From Amycolatopsis sp. cg9 (lineage in GTDB: Bacteria; Actinomycetota; Actinomycetes; Mycobacteriales; Pseudonocardiaceae), in assembly GCF_041346945.1 (NCBI RefSeq), contig NZ_CP166850.1:4092001-4156000 (forward strand): a DNA stretch of 64,000 nucleotides, in the 5' to 3' direction. Positions within the stretch are counted from its first letter, which is position 1, and each line of letters starts with the position of its first letter. Below are positions 35,501 to 43,698 of the stretch, in pieces. The notes under the pieces are model-generated. The model saw only the letters and a list, made by a program, of their open reading frames with translations, searched no databases and was not told where the DNA came from. The translations under genes were made by a program, and so were the position numbers.

Positions 35501-36406
35501 CTAATTCCGGGCTGGCGCGTCACCGAGGAGCCGGGCCACGGCCCAATCCTGCACGGCGAGACCGACGGACTTGAACACCGTCCGCCCGCCCACCGCCGGG
35601 GGCTCGCGCAGCGCGTGCCCCAGTTCGACGAGCTCCCCACGGGCGAGGAGCCCGGTCTCCACCGCGTGGATCACCTCACCGGCTTCCTCGAGCGCGGCCT
35701 CGACCTGATCCACCACCACGCACTCCGCCGTCGCCAGCAGCTCGGCGGGAAGCTCCCGCATGGACGGCAGATAGGACCCGATCGCGTTGACGTGAACCCG
35801 TTCGGGCAAGGCATCGGCAGCGAAGAGAGGAGTACTCGACGAAGTAGCGCAGCAGACGATCTCCGCGTCGGAAACCGCGTCTTCCGCACTCCCGGCGACC
35901 CGCATCGTCACATCCGGGAATTCGGCGCCCAGCCGTGCCGTGAAGGCCGACGCGCGCGAACGGTCGCGGCCGAACACGGCCAAGTGCCGCACCGGGCGCA
36001 CGGCGGCCACCGCGCGCACCTGGTCGGCGGCCTGCGCGCCGGTCCCGAGCAGGGCGAGCCGGCCGGCGTCGGGCGGGGCGAGCAGGTCCGTGGCGACGCC
36101 GGAAGCGGCGCCGGTGCGCAGCGTGGTGATCTCGACCGCGTCGGCGACCACCTGACCTTCGGCGGTGTTCCACACCAGCGTGCCGAGGATCATCGGGGTC
36201 CGCCCGGCGGCCAGGTTGAGCGTCTTCACGACGGTCGTCGACGACGGGGTGTGGCAGGCGCTCATCACGAGCGTCGTGCCGCCGCCGAACGACAACCGTT
36301 GCGGCACCGCGAACCGGCCGGCGGCGAGGTCGAGGAACGCCTCCCGCACCGCGTCGACGGCGGCCGTCATCGGCACGGCCTTCCGGACCTCGTCGGCGTC
36401 GAGCAT
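35501..36406 (-). CDS. Ornithine cyclodeaminase/mu-crystallin family protein
   Basis: 301 residues with the family's N-terminal helix (L-D-A-D-E-V-R-K...A-V-D-A-V-R-E-A-F), K-T-L-N-L-A-A-G substrate motif, T-T-L-R-T-G-A-A-S-G-V-A-T-D, and Rossmann loop L-L-G-T-G-A-Q-A. It is an NAD(H)-dependent imine/amino-acid enzyme such as ornithine cyclodeaminase, alanine dehydrogenase or ketimine reductase; substrate unknown. Its start is 17 nt from the divergent pentapeptide-repeat start, so both appear leaderless. Confidence 0.88.
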   Translation of the reverse strand: MLDADEVRKAVPMTAAVDAVREAFLDLAAGRFAVPQRLSFGGGTTLVMSACHTPSSTTVVKTLNLAAGRTPMILGTLVWNTAEGQVVADAVEITTLRTGAASGVATDLLAPPDAGRLALLGTGAQAADQVRAVAAVRPVRHLAVFGRDRSRASAFTARLGAEFPDVTMRVAGSAEDAVSDAEIVCCATSSSTPLFAADALPERVHVNAIGSYLPSMRELPAELLATAECVVVDQVEAALEEAGEVIHAVETGLLARGELVELGHALREPPAVGGRTVFKSVGLAVQDWAVARLLGDAPARN

Positions 36407-36423
36407 GCCGCTAGCCTGGCGGG
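36407..36423. promoter_or_regulatory. Overlapping divergent leaderless promoters
   Basis: Only 17 nt separate two divergent start codons. Plus strand TAGCCT (36412-36417) lies 6 nt before GTG 36424. Minus strand CAGGCT (36418-36413) lies 6 nt before ATG 36406. The two hexamers overlap on opposite strands. Confidence 0.5.
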
Positions 36424-37032
36424 GTGTCCGAGGCCACGCAAGATCCCGTCGAAGAGCAGCGGTTCTCCCGTGACGACTGGTACGGAGAGGAGATCACCGG
36501 GCGCCACTACGTGCGGTGCGAGTTCCTGGAGGTCGACTTCTCCGAGGCCGTCACGCGGAACTCCGTGTTCACCGACTGCGTGTTCGGCAACGTGCGCTTT
36601 AACGCGTCGCGGCACCTGGACTCGTCGTTCGCCGGCTGCGCCTTCAAGCGGTGCAACTTCTTCGACGCCGAGTTCACCGGCTGCAAGCTCGTCGGAGCCA
36701 CGTTCACCGAGTGCGAGCTGCGTCCGCTGCGGGTCGTCGGCGGCGACTGGTCGTTCGCCGGGCTGGCGGGTGCCGACCTGCGTTCGGTCAGCTTCCAGGG
36801 TGTGCGGATGCGGGAAGCCGACCTGACCGGGGCCAACTGCGGCGGTGCGGTGTTCGCCGACGTCGACCTGTCCGCGGCGATGCTGCACGCGGTCAAGCTG
36901 CCGCGCGCGGATCTGCGGGGCAGCGACGTTTCGGCCCTCGACCCGGTGAACGCCGAGCTGGCGGGCGCGATCGTGTCACCCGAACAGGCTGCGGTGCTCG
37001 TCACGTCGCTCGGGCTGCAGGTCCGGGCGTAG
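36424..37032 (+). CDS. Pentapeptide-repeat protein
   Basis: 202 residues from GTG 36424. From about residue 30 it shows the A-(D/N)-L-x-x right-handed quadrilateral beta-helix pattern (F-T-D-C-V-F-G-N-V-R-F, F-K-R-C-N-F, A-D-L-R-S-V-S-F, A-D-L-T-G-A-N). Relatives include MfpA/Qnr proteins that mimic DNA and protect gyrase, but many are of unknown role; the C-rich variants here are not diagnostic. Divergent from the cyclodeaminase homologue; co-transcription with the next gene is possible (29-nt gap, TAGGCT inside). Confidence 0.85.
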   Translation: MSEATQDPVEEQRFSRDDWYGEEITGRHYVRCEFLEVDFSEAVTRNSVFTDCVFGNVRFNASRHLDSSFAGCAFKRCNFFDAEFTGCKLVGATFTECELRPLRVVGGDWSFAGLAGADLRSVSFQGVRMREADLTGANCGGAVFADVDLSAAMLHAVKLPRADLRGSDVSALDPVNAELAGAIVSPEQAAVLVTSLGLQVRA

Positions 37033-37061
37033 GCTCGGCGGGACCGCGAAGGGAGTGCCGC

Positions 37062-37661
37062 ATGGGTGTCGTGACACCGGGTTTCCAGGGCCGGGCCCGC
37101 AGCGGCAACCCGCGTCTGCCACCCGGTCAGTACCTGGCCGAGGACTTCCCGGTGCTGTCCGCAGGGCCTACGCCGCGCGTGCGCACCGAGACGTGGGAGT
37201 TCGCGGTCACCACCGAAAAGGGTGACAAGCACACGTGGAGCTGGGCCGAGCTGATGGCCCTGCCGAGCGAGAAGCCCACAGTGGACATCCACTGCGTCAC
37301 CCAGTGGTCCAAACTGGACACGCGCTGGCGCGGCGTCGCGGTCGACACGCTGGTCGGCGGGCTCGACACCGAGGCCGACTACGTCATGGTCCACGCCTAC
37401 GGCGGCTACACGACGAACCTGCCGCTGGCCGACCTGCTCGACGGCCAGGCCTGGATCGCCTACGAGTACGGCGGCAAGCCGCTCACCCCCGAGCACGGCG
37501 GCCCGGCGCGGCTGCTGGTGCCGCACCTGTACTTCTGGAAGTCCGCGAAGTGGGTGCGCGGGCTGGAGCTGAAGACCCGGGACGAGCCGGGCTTCTGGGA
37601 GAACGCCGGCTACCACGACTACGGGGATCCATGGCGCGAACAGCGGTATCAGGGCGACTAG
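37062..37661 (+). CDS. Sulfite-oxidase-like molybdopterin oxidoreductase
   Basis: 199 residues from ATG 37062 with GAAGGGAG upstream. The Mo-ligand Cys78 lies in D-I-H-C-V-T-Q-W-S-K, and the H-A-Y-G-G-Y-T-T-N-L and P-A-R-L-L-V-P-H-L-Y-F-W-K-S-A-K segments are the molybdopterin-binding landmarks of the single-domain, cytoplasmic YedY/sulfite-oxidase-like family. No signal peptide. The physiological reductase partner is almost certainly the overlapping FAD gene. Confidence 0.88.
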   Translation: MGVVTPGFQGRARSGNPRLPPGQYLAEDFPVLSAGPTPRVRTETWEFAVTTEKGDKHTWSWAELMALPSEKPTVDIHCVTQWSKLDTRWRGVAVDTLVGGLDTEADYVMVHAYGGYTTNLPLADLLDGQAWIAYEYGGKPLTPEHGGPARLLVPHLYFWKSAKWVRGLELKTRDEPGFWENAGYHDYGDPWREQRYQGD

Positions 37662-38374
37662 CCTGGCGGGTCGCCCGCCTGGCCGAATTCCGCGACGAAA
37701 CCCCGACGGCCCGCACGCTCGTCTTCGACCTGCCCGGCTGGCCGGGACACCTGGCGGGCCAGCACGTCGACGTCCGCCTGACGGCCGCGGACGGCTACCG
37801 CGCCCAGCGCAGCTACTCCCTAGCCGCCCCCGTGAACGGCGACCGCGTGGAGCTGACGGTCCAGCGCGTCGCCGACGGCGAAGTCTCCGAGCACCTCACC
37901 GGCCCGTACGCGATCGGCGACCCGGTCGAAATCCGCGGCCCGATCGGCGGCTGGTTCGCCTGGCGCCCCACCAACCCGGAGCCGGTCCTCCTCATCGCGG
38001 GCGGCTCGGGCATCGTCCCCCTGATGGCCATGATCCGCGCCCGCCGCGCGGCGGGCGTCCGCACCCCGTTCAAGCTGATCTACTCTCTGCGCACCCCGGC
38101 CGAGCAGTACTACGCCGACGAACTCCGCACCCCGGTGGCCGGCCTGGACATCACGTACGTCTACACGCGCGAACTCCCCGAAGGCCGCCCGGGCATCCCC
38201 AAGCGAATAGACGTGGCCACCCTCAACACAGCAGCCTGGCCCGCCGAGTTCGGCGCAACCTCCTTCATCTGCGGCCCGACAGCCTTCGTCGAAACAGCAG
38301 CCGACATCCTGCAGGCCCTGGGCCACGACCCCCACCGCATCCGCACCGAACGCTTCGGCCCCAGCCGCGACTGA
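37631..38374 (+). CDS. Ferredoxin-reductase-type FAD/NAD(P)H oxidoreductase
   Basis: 247 residues from ATG 37631, overlapping the molybdoenzyme by 31 nt. FAD motif R-S-Y-S-L-A, pyrophosphate loop G-P-I-G-G-W-F, NAD(P) motif G-G-S-G-I-V-P-L, and C-G-P-T-A-F near the end make a full FNR module. No ferredoxin domain is attached. Pairing with the sulfite-oxidase-like protein implies NAD(P)H to FAD to Mo electron flow. Confidence 0.9.
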   Translation: MARTAVSGRLAWRVARLAEFRDETPTARTLVFDLPGWPGHLAGQHVDVRLTAADGYRAQRSYSLAAPVNGDRVELTVQRVADGEVSEHLTGPYAIGDPVEIRGPIGGWFAWRPTNPEPVLLIAGGSGIVPLMAMIRARRAAGVRTPFKLIYSLRTPAEQYYADELRTPVAGLDITYVYTRELPEGRPGIPKRIDVATLNTAAWPAEFGATSFICGPTAFVETAADILQALGHDPHRIRTERFGPSRD

Positions 38375-38740
38375 CCTACCCCGACCCGTTTTGGCTTGAG
38401 CCGCGCCCACCCCGCACAGTCCGCCCGGCGGCGTCCGGCGATCGCCGCGCGGCTCGCCATGGCCGCGCAAGCCGCCGGGCTACGAGCGGCCATCGACCCC
38501 GGCTCGCGCGGTTCAGCCCAGCGCACCGCATCCCGCGCAGTTGAGGCACGGGCGGCCGAGCACGGCCCTGCGACCCGAGCCGCAGCGCGTCGCACCCCCG
38601 CGCAGTTCGCCCGGCCCTGGCCACAACCGGCCGCCCGCACCGCACACCTCGACCACGACCGCCGGCCGCCGGTCATCTCCAGCCCGGTGCTCGGCGGCGG
38701 AGCCCGAAACTCCCCACCGGCAAGCCCACCCCGAAACGAA
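38375..38740. other. 366-nt intergenic region without a recognisable gene
   Basis: Between convergent genes. It carries three degenerate copies of a CCGC(A/G)CAGT(C/T) word near 38413, 38536 and 38599, very GC-rich. No stem with T-tract, no conserved frame. I see nothing functional that I can support. Confidence 0.4.
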
Positions 38741-41149
38741 TCAGGGGGCGTCCGGCCGCGAAAGGAGCTCCCGCAGCGTCGCCAGCAGCTCCCGCCGGTC
38801 CGCCGCTCCGAGCTTCCCCCGGATCCGGGCCATGTGGTGCTCCACCGTCTTCCCGGAAATGAACAGCTTGCTGCCCGCCTGCTTGTACGTCAGCCCCTCC
38901 ACCACCAGGCGGGCCACCTCCAGCTCGCGCTCGCTCAACGCCGCCAGGCCGGTTCCCGCCGCGGCCGGCTCCGCTGCTCCCTGGTCGCGGCGGGCCGCCG
39001 TTCCTTGGAACTGGCGGGCCGCCTCCAGGAGCTGGACCATCGCCTTGCGGTCGGACGTGCGGATCGCCGCCTGGCCGGCCAAGCGGGCCGCGTCCCAGCG
39101 GAGGTCCAGGTCGTGGAGTTCGGCGGCCGCGGCCGCGATCGGGTCCGGGGCGAACGTTCCGCTGAGGACCGCCAGCCAGCACTGGGCCGCCGTGGCCAGG
39201 GCCCGGGGGTGGCGGCCGCAGTGGGCGTGGGTGGTCAGCGTCGCCAAGTGGGCCTTCGCCGCCTCTGCGTCCTCCAGCGTGATTGCCGCGTGGAGCTCGT
39301 GCCAGACCAGGGAGACCGTCCACAGTGGAGGCTCGCCGAGGCGGGACAGGAGGCCGTGGGCGCGCTCCAGCTGGGGGGCCAGCTTCGCGAACGTGCCCGT
39401 GCGGGCCGCCGCGATCGCCAGCTCGCCCAAGGGGAGCAGCGAAAACAGGTCCGTCTGGTAGCGCATCGACGCCTGGTACGCGCGGTTCCACGACCGCTGC
39501 AGCCCGACCAGGTCGCTCGCGCGGCGGGCGAGGCCGAGGTCCAGGGTCGCGAAGAACAGCTCGTCGCGGGCCTCCAACGTCCGGCCGGCGACGGCGTCGC
39601 GGTGTTCCGATGCCTTCGCCAGGTCGCCGGCCGTCATGGCCACCCAGCCCAGCAGCAGGCGGTGGCGCGTCGCCAGGAGGTCGCCGCCGGTGCGGCCCTC
39701 CAACGCCCTGCTCAGCACCGACTCCGCCAGCGCCAGCTCGCCCGTGTGCAACGCGGCGAGCGCGGCGAGCGCGGCCGGGCTGTCCGGCAGCAGCGTGCCG
39801 CCCAGGGCCGGCTCCAGCATCGCCGCCGCGCCCAGCAGCGTGGACAACGTCTCCGTCGCGCAGCCGGACACCGAGTCCGCGATGCCGCCGGCCATCCGGG
39901 TGGCCGCGCCGGCGAACAACGTCGGGGCGACGCCGGGGGAGGGGGTGTCGAGCAGCTGCCGGGCGCCGGGGAGGTCGCCGGTGCCGACGAGTGCGATGGC
40001 CGCGAACGCGTCGGCGCCCGCCCAGCTCGTCGCCGGCAGGTCGGCCGTGCGGGACGCCCAGTGGTAGAGCTCCGCGCTGCGGGCCAGCTCGCCCCGGTGC
40101 GCCAGCACCGTCGCGGCGATCGCGGCGCCGGCCGCCCGGGTTTCCGCGTCGGCCGCGCCGAGCATCCCGTCGCCGAGCCGCAGTGCCGTGTCGAGGTCGC
40201 CGGACAACGCCGCCGCGCGCGCCCAGCCCGCCGTCACGGCCGAAGAGCGGTCGCCCGCTTCCGCGGCGGCTTCGAACAGCCGGGCCGCCAGCCGCGCGTC
40301 GGACGGCAGCGCTTCGCCGGCCGCCGCCGCGAAGGCCGCCGCCGCCGACGCGCCGGAACTGCCCGTGCCGAGCAGAGACCGCGCCAGGTCGAGCACCGGC
40401 AAGCCGTTCGCCAGCTGCAGCTCGACCAGCCGCTGCACCGTCGTCAGCCGGCGGGCGGGCGGGCCGAAGTCGCGGACGGCGGCCGCGGCCAGGGGCAGCA
40501 GCGTGTCGTCCGGGGCGAGCAGGCCGGTCGCACGGGCGCCGTCGACGACGGCGGGCAGCTGGTCGGGGTCGCGGTCGAGCAGCGCGCACAGCAGGTCCAG
40601 GTTGCGGCCCGCCCCGGCTTCGGCCGCGATCAGGTACCGCAGCACGGCGTCGTCGAGCTCGTCGAGCTCCGGCCGGAACTCCTCGAGCCGCCCGAGCAGT
40701 GCGCGCTCGGCCAGCCTCGGCACGCCGCCGCTTCGGGCGTGCAGGTCGGCCGCCTCCGCCGGGTCGGCGGGCGACCCCGTCACCGCCGTCATCAGCCGGG
40801 CGATGTCCTCGACGCCGAGCGGGCCGAGCTGCAGCAGCGTCCAGCCGGGCGCCACCGCGGCCGGCCGGTGCGCGACGACGATCGGGCCGTCCGCGCCGGC
40901 GAGCAGCTCCTCGAGCTGGTCGGGGCCGAGCCGGTCGGCGTCGTCGACGAGCACGGCTTCGACGCCCGCGTCCCGGTAGCGGCGGTCGAGCGCGGCGAGC
41001 AGCACGCTCTTGCCGTACCCGCCGGGGGCGACGACGGCGAGCCGCAGCGGTTCGGCGGGTTCGGCCGCGACCCGGTCGAGGAGCTGCCGGGCCGCGGGGT
41101 GCGCGGGAACGGTGTGAAGCGGGGGAACCTGCGTGAGCAGAGTGTTCAA
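38741..41149 (-). CDS. MalT/LuxR-type (STAND-like) regulator, IniR-like
   Basis: 802 residues. A P-loop near the N-terminus (A-P-G-G-Y-G-K-S, 41-48) with a D-D-A-D-R-L motif and a winged region is followed by about 500 residues of helical repeats and a C-terminal LuxR helix-turn-helix (about 735-795: S-E-R-E-L-E-V-A-R-L...F-I-S-G-K-T-V-E-H-H). This is the STAND architecture of MalT. It is translationally coupled (4-bp overlap) to the Hsp70-like gene and sits divergent to iniB. In M. tuberculosis a regulator of this size, IniR (Rv0339c), lies next to iniBAC; I infer an equivalent role. Confidence 0.8.
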   Translation of the reverse strand: MNTLLTQVPPLHTVPAHPAARQLLDRVAAEPAEPLRLAVVAPGGYGKSVLLAALDRRYRDAGVEAVLVDDADRLGPDQLEELLAGADGPIVVAHRPAAVAPGWTLLQLGPLGVEDIARLMTAVTGSPADPAEAADLHARSGGVPRLAERALLGRLEEFRPELDELDDAVLRYLIAAEAGAGRNLDLLCALLDRDPDQLPAVVDGARATGLLAPDDTLLPLAAAAVRDFGPPARRLTTVQRLVELQLANGLPVLDLARSLLGTGSSGASAAAAFAAAAGEALPSDARLAARLFEAAAEAGDRSSAVTAGWARAAALSGDLDTALRLGDGMLGAADAETRAAGAAIAATVLAHRGELARSAELYHWASRTADLPATSWAGADAFAAIALVGTGDLPGARQLLDTPSPGVAPTLFAGAATRMAGGIADSVSGCATETLSTLLGAAAMLEPALGGTLLPDSPAALAALAALHTGELALAESVLSRALEGRTGGDLLATRHRLLLGWVAMTAGDLAKASEHRDAVAGRTLEARDELFFATLDLGLARRASDLVGLQRSWNRAYQASMRYQTDLFSLLPLGELAIAAARTGTFAKLAPQLERAHGLLSRLGEPPLWTVSLVWHELHAAITLEDAEAAKAHLATLTTHAHCGRHPRALATAAQCWLAVLSGTFAPDPIAAAAAELHDLDLRWDAARLAGQAAIRTSDRKAMVQLLEAARQFQGTAARRDQGAAEPAAAGTGLAALSERELEVARLVVEGLTYKQAGSKLFISGKTVEHHMARIRGKLGAADRRELLATLRELLSRPDAP

Positions 41150-42288
41150 CAGTGACCTTCACCGGAGGGGGCGCCGGGGCCGGCGCAATGGCTCGGGGCG
41201 GGGGAGGGAGCGGGGGTCGTGCCGGGGCCTGCGGTGGCTTCGCGGGCGGTGATGGTGATCGCCCCGGCGGAGACGGCCGCGGCGAGCACCAGGATCGCGG
41301 CGGCGAGGGGGCGCCGCCGCCGGAACAGGTTCATCGGGGTGGCGCGCTCGGGCAGTTCGAACGGCGTGATCTCGACGGGCGGGCGGGGTGGCCGCTCGCC
41401 GAGCTCACCGAGCGTGTCCACCTGGGGGAGCAGGGTGGTTTCGACGGCCGGAGGTTCCTGGGGGCCACCCCGGCCCTCGGCGCGCAGCGCCGCGAGGGCG
41501 GCCGCACCGAGCGCGGCGGTCGCCGGCGGAACCGGTCCCGCGAACATCGGGCACGGCGGCCGGGCGGGCAGCGCGTGCGGGGGGACGTCGCCGCAGAACA
41601 CCACGCCGGCGAGGCCCTTGGGGGACGTCGTCGCCGCGCCGGCGAGGGCGAACAGCGTGCTCAGCGCGGCCGCCGGAGCCACGCCCTCGGCGCTCGTGCC
41701 GAGCTGCCAGCCGCTGGCGGCGGTCGCCGTCGCCAGCGTGACGATCACGCCGTCGGCGCCGAACTCGCACACCCCGGCCGCGGTCGCGCCCGGGCCGGGC
41801 ACCGCCAGGTGCGCGCCGAGCGCGGCGATCGAGCCGGGGACCAGCGTGACGGCGGTGAACCCGGCGTCGGCCAGCGCCCGCCGCAGCACGTCACGGCGGT
41901 AGCCGCCCCAGTCGCCGGGGTGGGTCAGCACCAGGTGGTCCGGGGGCCCGCCGAAGAGGTTCGCGGCGTGCTCGGCGATCCCCTCGACGAGCACGGTGGT
42001 CAGCGTCTCCGGCGGGAACGCCTCGCCTTCGACGAGCATCGGCACGTCGTCGCCGATCCGCCGGTGGAAGCCGGTGAGCAGCCGGGACGGCACCCGGGCG
42101 CCGGCCTGCGCGGCCGCGTCCCCGGTGAGCAGGTAGCCCTCGTCGTCCAGGAACAGCGCGGACGCGGCGGCCGGGGATCGTTCGCCCAGCCAGAGGGGTT
42201 CGGGCTCGCCCCAGCCGGGGCCGAGACGGCGGCAGGTCGCGGCGTGGGTCCGCCCTTGTGCCACATCGATCCCGAGGACGTAGGGCAA
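41146..42288 (-). CDS. Hsp70/actin-fold protein with C-terminal membrane segment
   Basis: 380 residues from TTG 42288, chosen because GGAGGAA sits 6 nt upstream and the product begins M-P-Y-V-L-G-I-D-V-A-Q-G, typical of the family; an in-frame ATG 42360 lacks this. Phosphate-1 loop G-I-D-V-A-Q-G-R-T, a central H-P-G-D-W-G segment and an adenosine-like C-E-F-G-A-D-G follow the Hsp70-like ATPase plan, truncated before the substrate domain. Around residues 325-345 (A-A-A-I-L-V-L-A-A-A-V-S) lies one membrane segment with a short Pro/Ala tail. It precedes the regulator gene and is likely part of the same envelope-stress module. Confidence 0.75.
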   Translation of the reverse strand: MPYVLGIDVAQGRTHAATCRRLGPGWGEPEPLWLGERSPAAASALFLDDEGYLLTGDAAAQAGARVPSRLLTGFHRRIGDDVPMLVEGEAFPPETLTTVLVEGIAEHAANLFGGPPDHLVLTHPGDWGGYRRDVLRRALADAGFTAVTLVPGSIAALGAHLAVPGPGATAAGVCEFGADGVIVTLATATAASGWQLGTSAEGVAPAAALSTLFALAGAATTSPKGLAGVVFCGDVPPHALPARPPCPMFAGPVPPATAALGAAALAALRAEGRGGPQEPPAVETTLLPQVDTLGELGERPPRPPVEITPFELPERATPMNLFRRRRPLAAAILVLAAAVSAGAITITAREATAGPGTTPAPSPAPSHCAGPGAPSGEGHC

Positions 42289-42360
42289 CGGCGGTTCCTC
42301 CTCACCTCGCGGGGGCCGAACAGGGGTACGGAATCCCCCTAGGGCTCGGGGCATCCTCAC

Positions 42361-42592
42361 CCAAACGGGTTAGTCAATCAAGGGGCTGGAGGGATTTAAC
42401 CCAACTGAGCGCGTCTCGGATGAGCCCCTAACTCCCTAACGATGACATATCGATCCCCTATCGGCTGACCGGAGTGCGACTCGGAGTGATCCCCGATGTG
42501 CGCTGGGGGGTCGTCTCCCTACCTTGAACACGGAGCACCGGTCCTTGCGGCCGATGCTGTCCCCCAGAACCACCGGACCAGGAGAAACCCCC
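42361..42592. promoter_or_regulatory. Divergent regulatory region of the ini-like locus
   Basis: A TACCTT -10 candidate (42520-42525) upstream of iniB has no good -35, suggesting activator dependence. Inverted AGGGGCT (42381-42387) and AGCCCCT (42423-42429), direct CGGAGTG repeats (42470-42476, 42482-42488) and GATCCCC repeats (42452-42458, 42488-42494) are candidate sites for the MalT-like regulator. The iniB leader has GGAGAAA before ATG 42593. Confidence 0.5.
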
Positions 42593-43597
42593 ATGGACTC
42601 CGTGCAGACGTTGCACGACTTCGCCCTGAACCTGCTCAACGACCCGACCGCGCTCGCGGCCTTCGGGACGGACCCGCAGGGCGCCCTCGCCGCCGCCGGT
42701 CTCGGTGACGTCAGCGCCGCCGACGTGCACGAGGTCATCCCGCTGGTGCTCGACTTCGTGCCGGTCGACAGCCTCCCCGCCGTGGACAGCCTCCCGGCCG
42801 TCGGTGGCCTGTCCTCGGTCGGCACCGACGCCCCGGGCATCCAGGGCGCGATCGACCAGCTCACCGCCCTCACCGCGGGCCTCGGCCTGCCGGCCACCTC
42901 GGCGCTGCCGGGTGTCGGTGACCTCGGCTCCGAGCTGCCCGCCATCGGCGACCTGGGCCTGCCCGCCGTCCCGGGTGTCGGCGCCCTCCCCGGCGTGAAC
43001 GACCTCACCACCACGGCCGCCGGCGTCACCGCCCTGGCCAGCGACCCGACCGGCGCCTTCGGCACCGCGGGCGACCTCGGCTCGAGCCTCGACGCGGTCC
43101 AGGTCGCGGGCAACCTCGTGTACTCGGTCACCGACGTCGACCACAGCTCGGTCGTCGGCGCCACCGGCGAGGTCTCGCACCTCGGCAGCGACGTCGTGGG
43201 CAACCTGTCGAACAACGCGACCGCCCCGGTTTACGAGACCACCACGCACATCGGCGACGTCAGCGGTGACCTGAACAGCACCGTCGGCGCGGTGACCGGC
43301 CACATCGGCGACTTCACCGGCGTCCTCAAGGGCACCTCGGACATCGACGTCAAGCACGTCACCGGCGAGGTCGCCTCGGCCGTCCACGGTGTCGGCGACG
43401 TCACCGGTGCCGTGACGAACGCCACCGGCATCAGCGCCGACCACAACGCCGTCGGCCAGGTCGGCGAGCTGGCCAGCGGCAACGGCTCCGCGGTGCACGA
43501 CGTCGTCTCCGACGTCGCGGACACCAGCCACAACGTGCTGGGCAACCTGCACCTCGGCGACGTCGCCACGGGCAACGACCTCCACATCGGGCACTGA
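42593..43597 (+). CDS. iniB: IniB-like repetitive protein
   Basis: 334 residues from ATG 42593. The N-terminus (L-H-D-F-A-L-N-L-L-N-D-P-T-A-L-A-A-F) matches the IniB N-terminal helical domain. The remainder is low-complexity, Gly/Ala/Val/Asp-rich with many G-D-V-x-G/G-D-L repeats and no signal peptide. In mycobacteria iniB is the first gene of a cell-wall-stress-induced operon; the protein's role is unknown. The downstream hairpin at 43615 may set its level relative to iniA. Confidence 0.8.
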   Translation: MDSVQTLHDFALNLLNDPTALAAFGTDPQGALAAAGLGDVSAADVHEVIPLVLDFVPVDSLPAVDSLPAVGGLSSVGTDAPGIQGAIDQLTALTAGLGLPATSALPGVGDLGSELPAIGDLGLPAVPGVGALPGVNDLTTTAAGVTALASDPTGAFGTAGDLGSSLDAVQVAGNLVYSVTDVDHSSVVGATGEVSHLGSDVVGNLSNNATAPVYETTTHIGDVSGDLNSTVGAVTGHIGDFTGVLKGTSDIDVKHVTGEVASAVHGVGDVTGAVTNATGISADHNAVGQVGELASGNGSAVHDVVSDVADTSHNVLGNLHLGDVATGNDLHIGH

Positions 43598-43614
43598 GCC
43601 CCGAACCGGTCACC

Positions 43615-43657
43615 GGTGCCCGTCCCGCGGTCTGGGTGCGACCGCGGGACGGGCACC
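43615..43657 (+). terminator. Intercistronic hairpin between iniB and iniA
   Basis: Perfect 18-bp stem (left 43615-43632, loop 43633-43639, right 43640-43657; core GTGCCCGTCCCGCGGTC). No T-tract follows, so it may be an attenuator or an mRNA-stabilising 3' end for iniB rather than a full terminator. Confidence 0.6.
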
Positions 43658-43698
43658 CGGTGTGCGCACGGGGAGTAAACCGGGGACACTCCTTCGCT

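Noticed and set aside
38396..41155. 919-codon plus-strand frame antisense to the MalT-like regulator
   Set aside because: Q/R/G-rich composition with no fold; the opposite strand has P-loop and LuxR helix-turn-helix.
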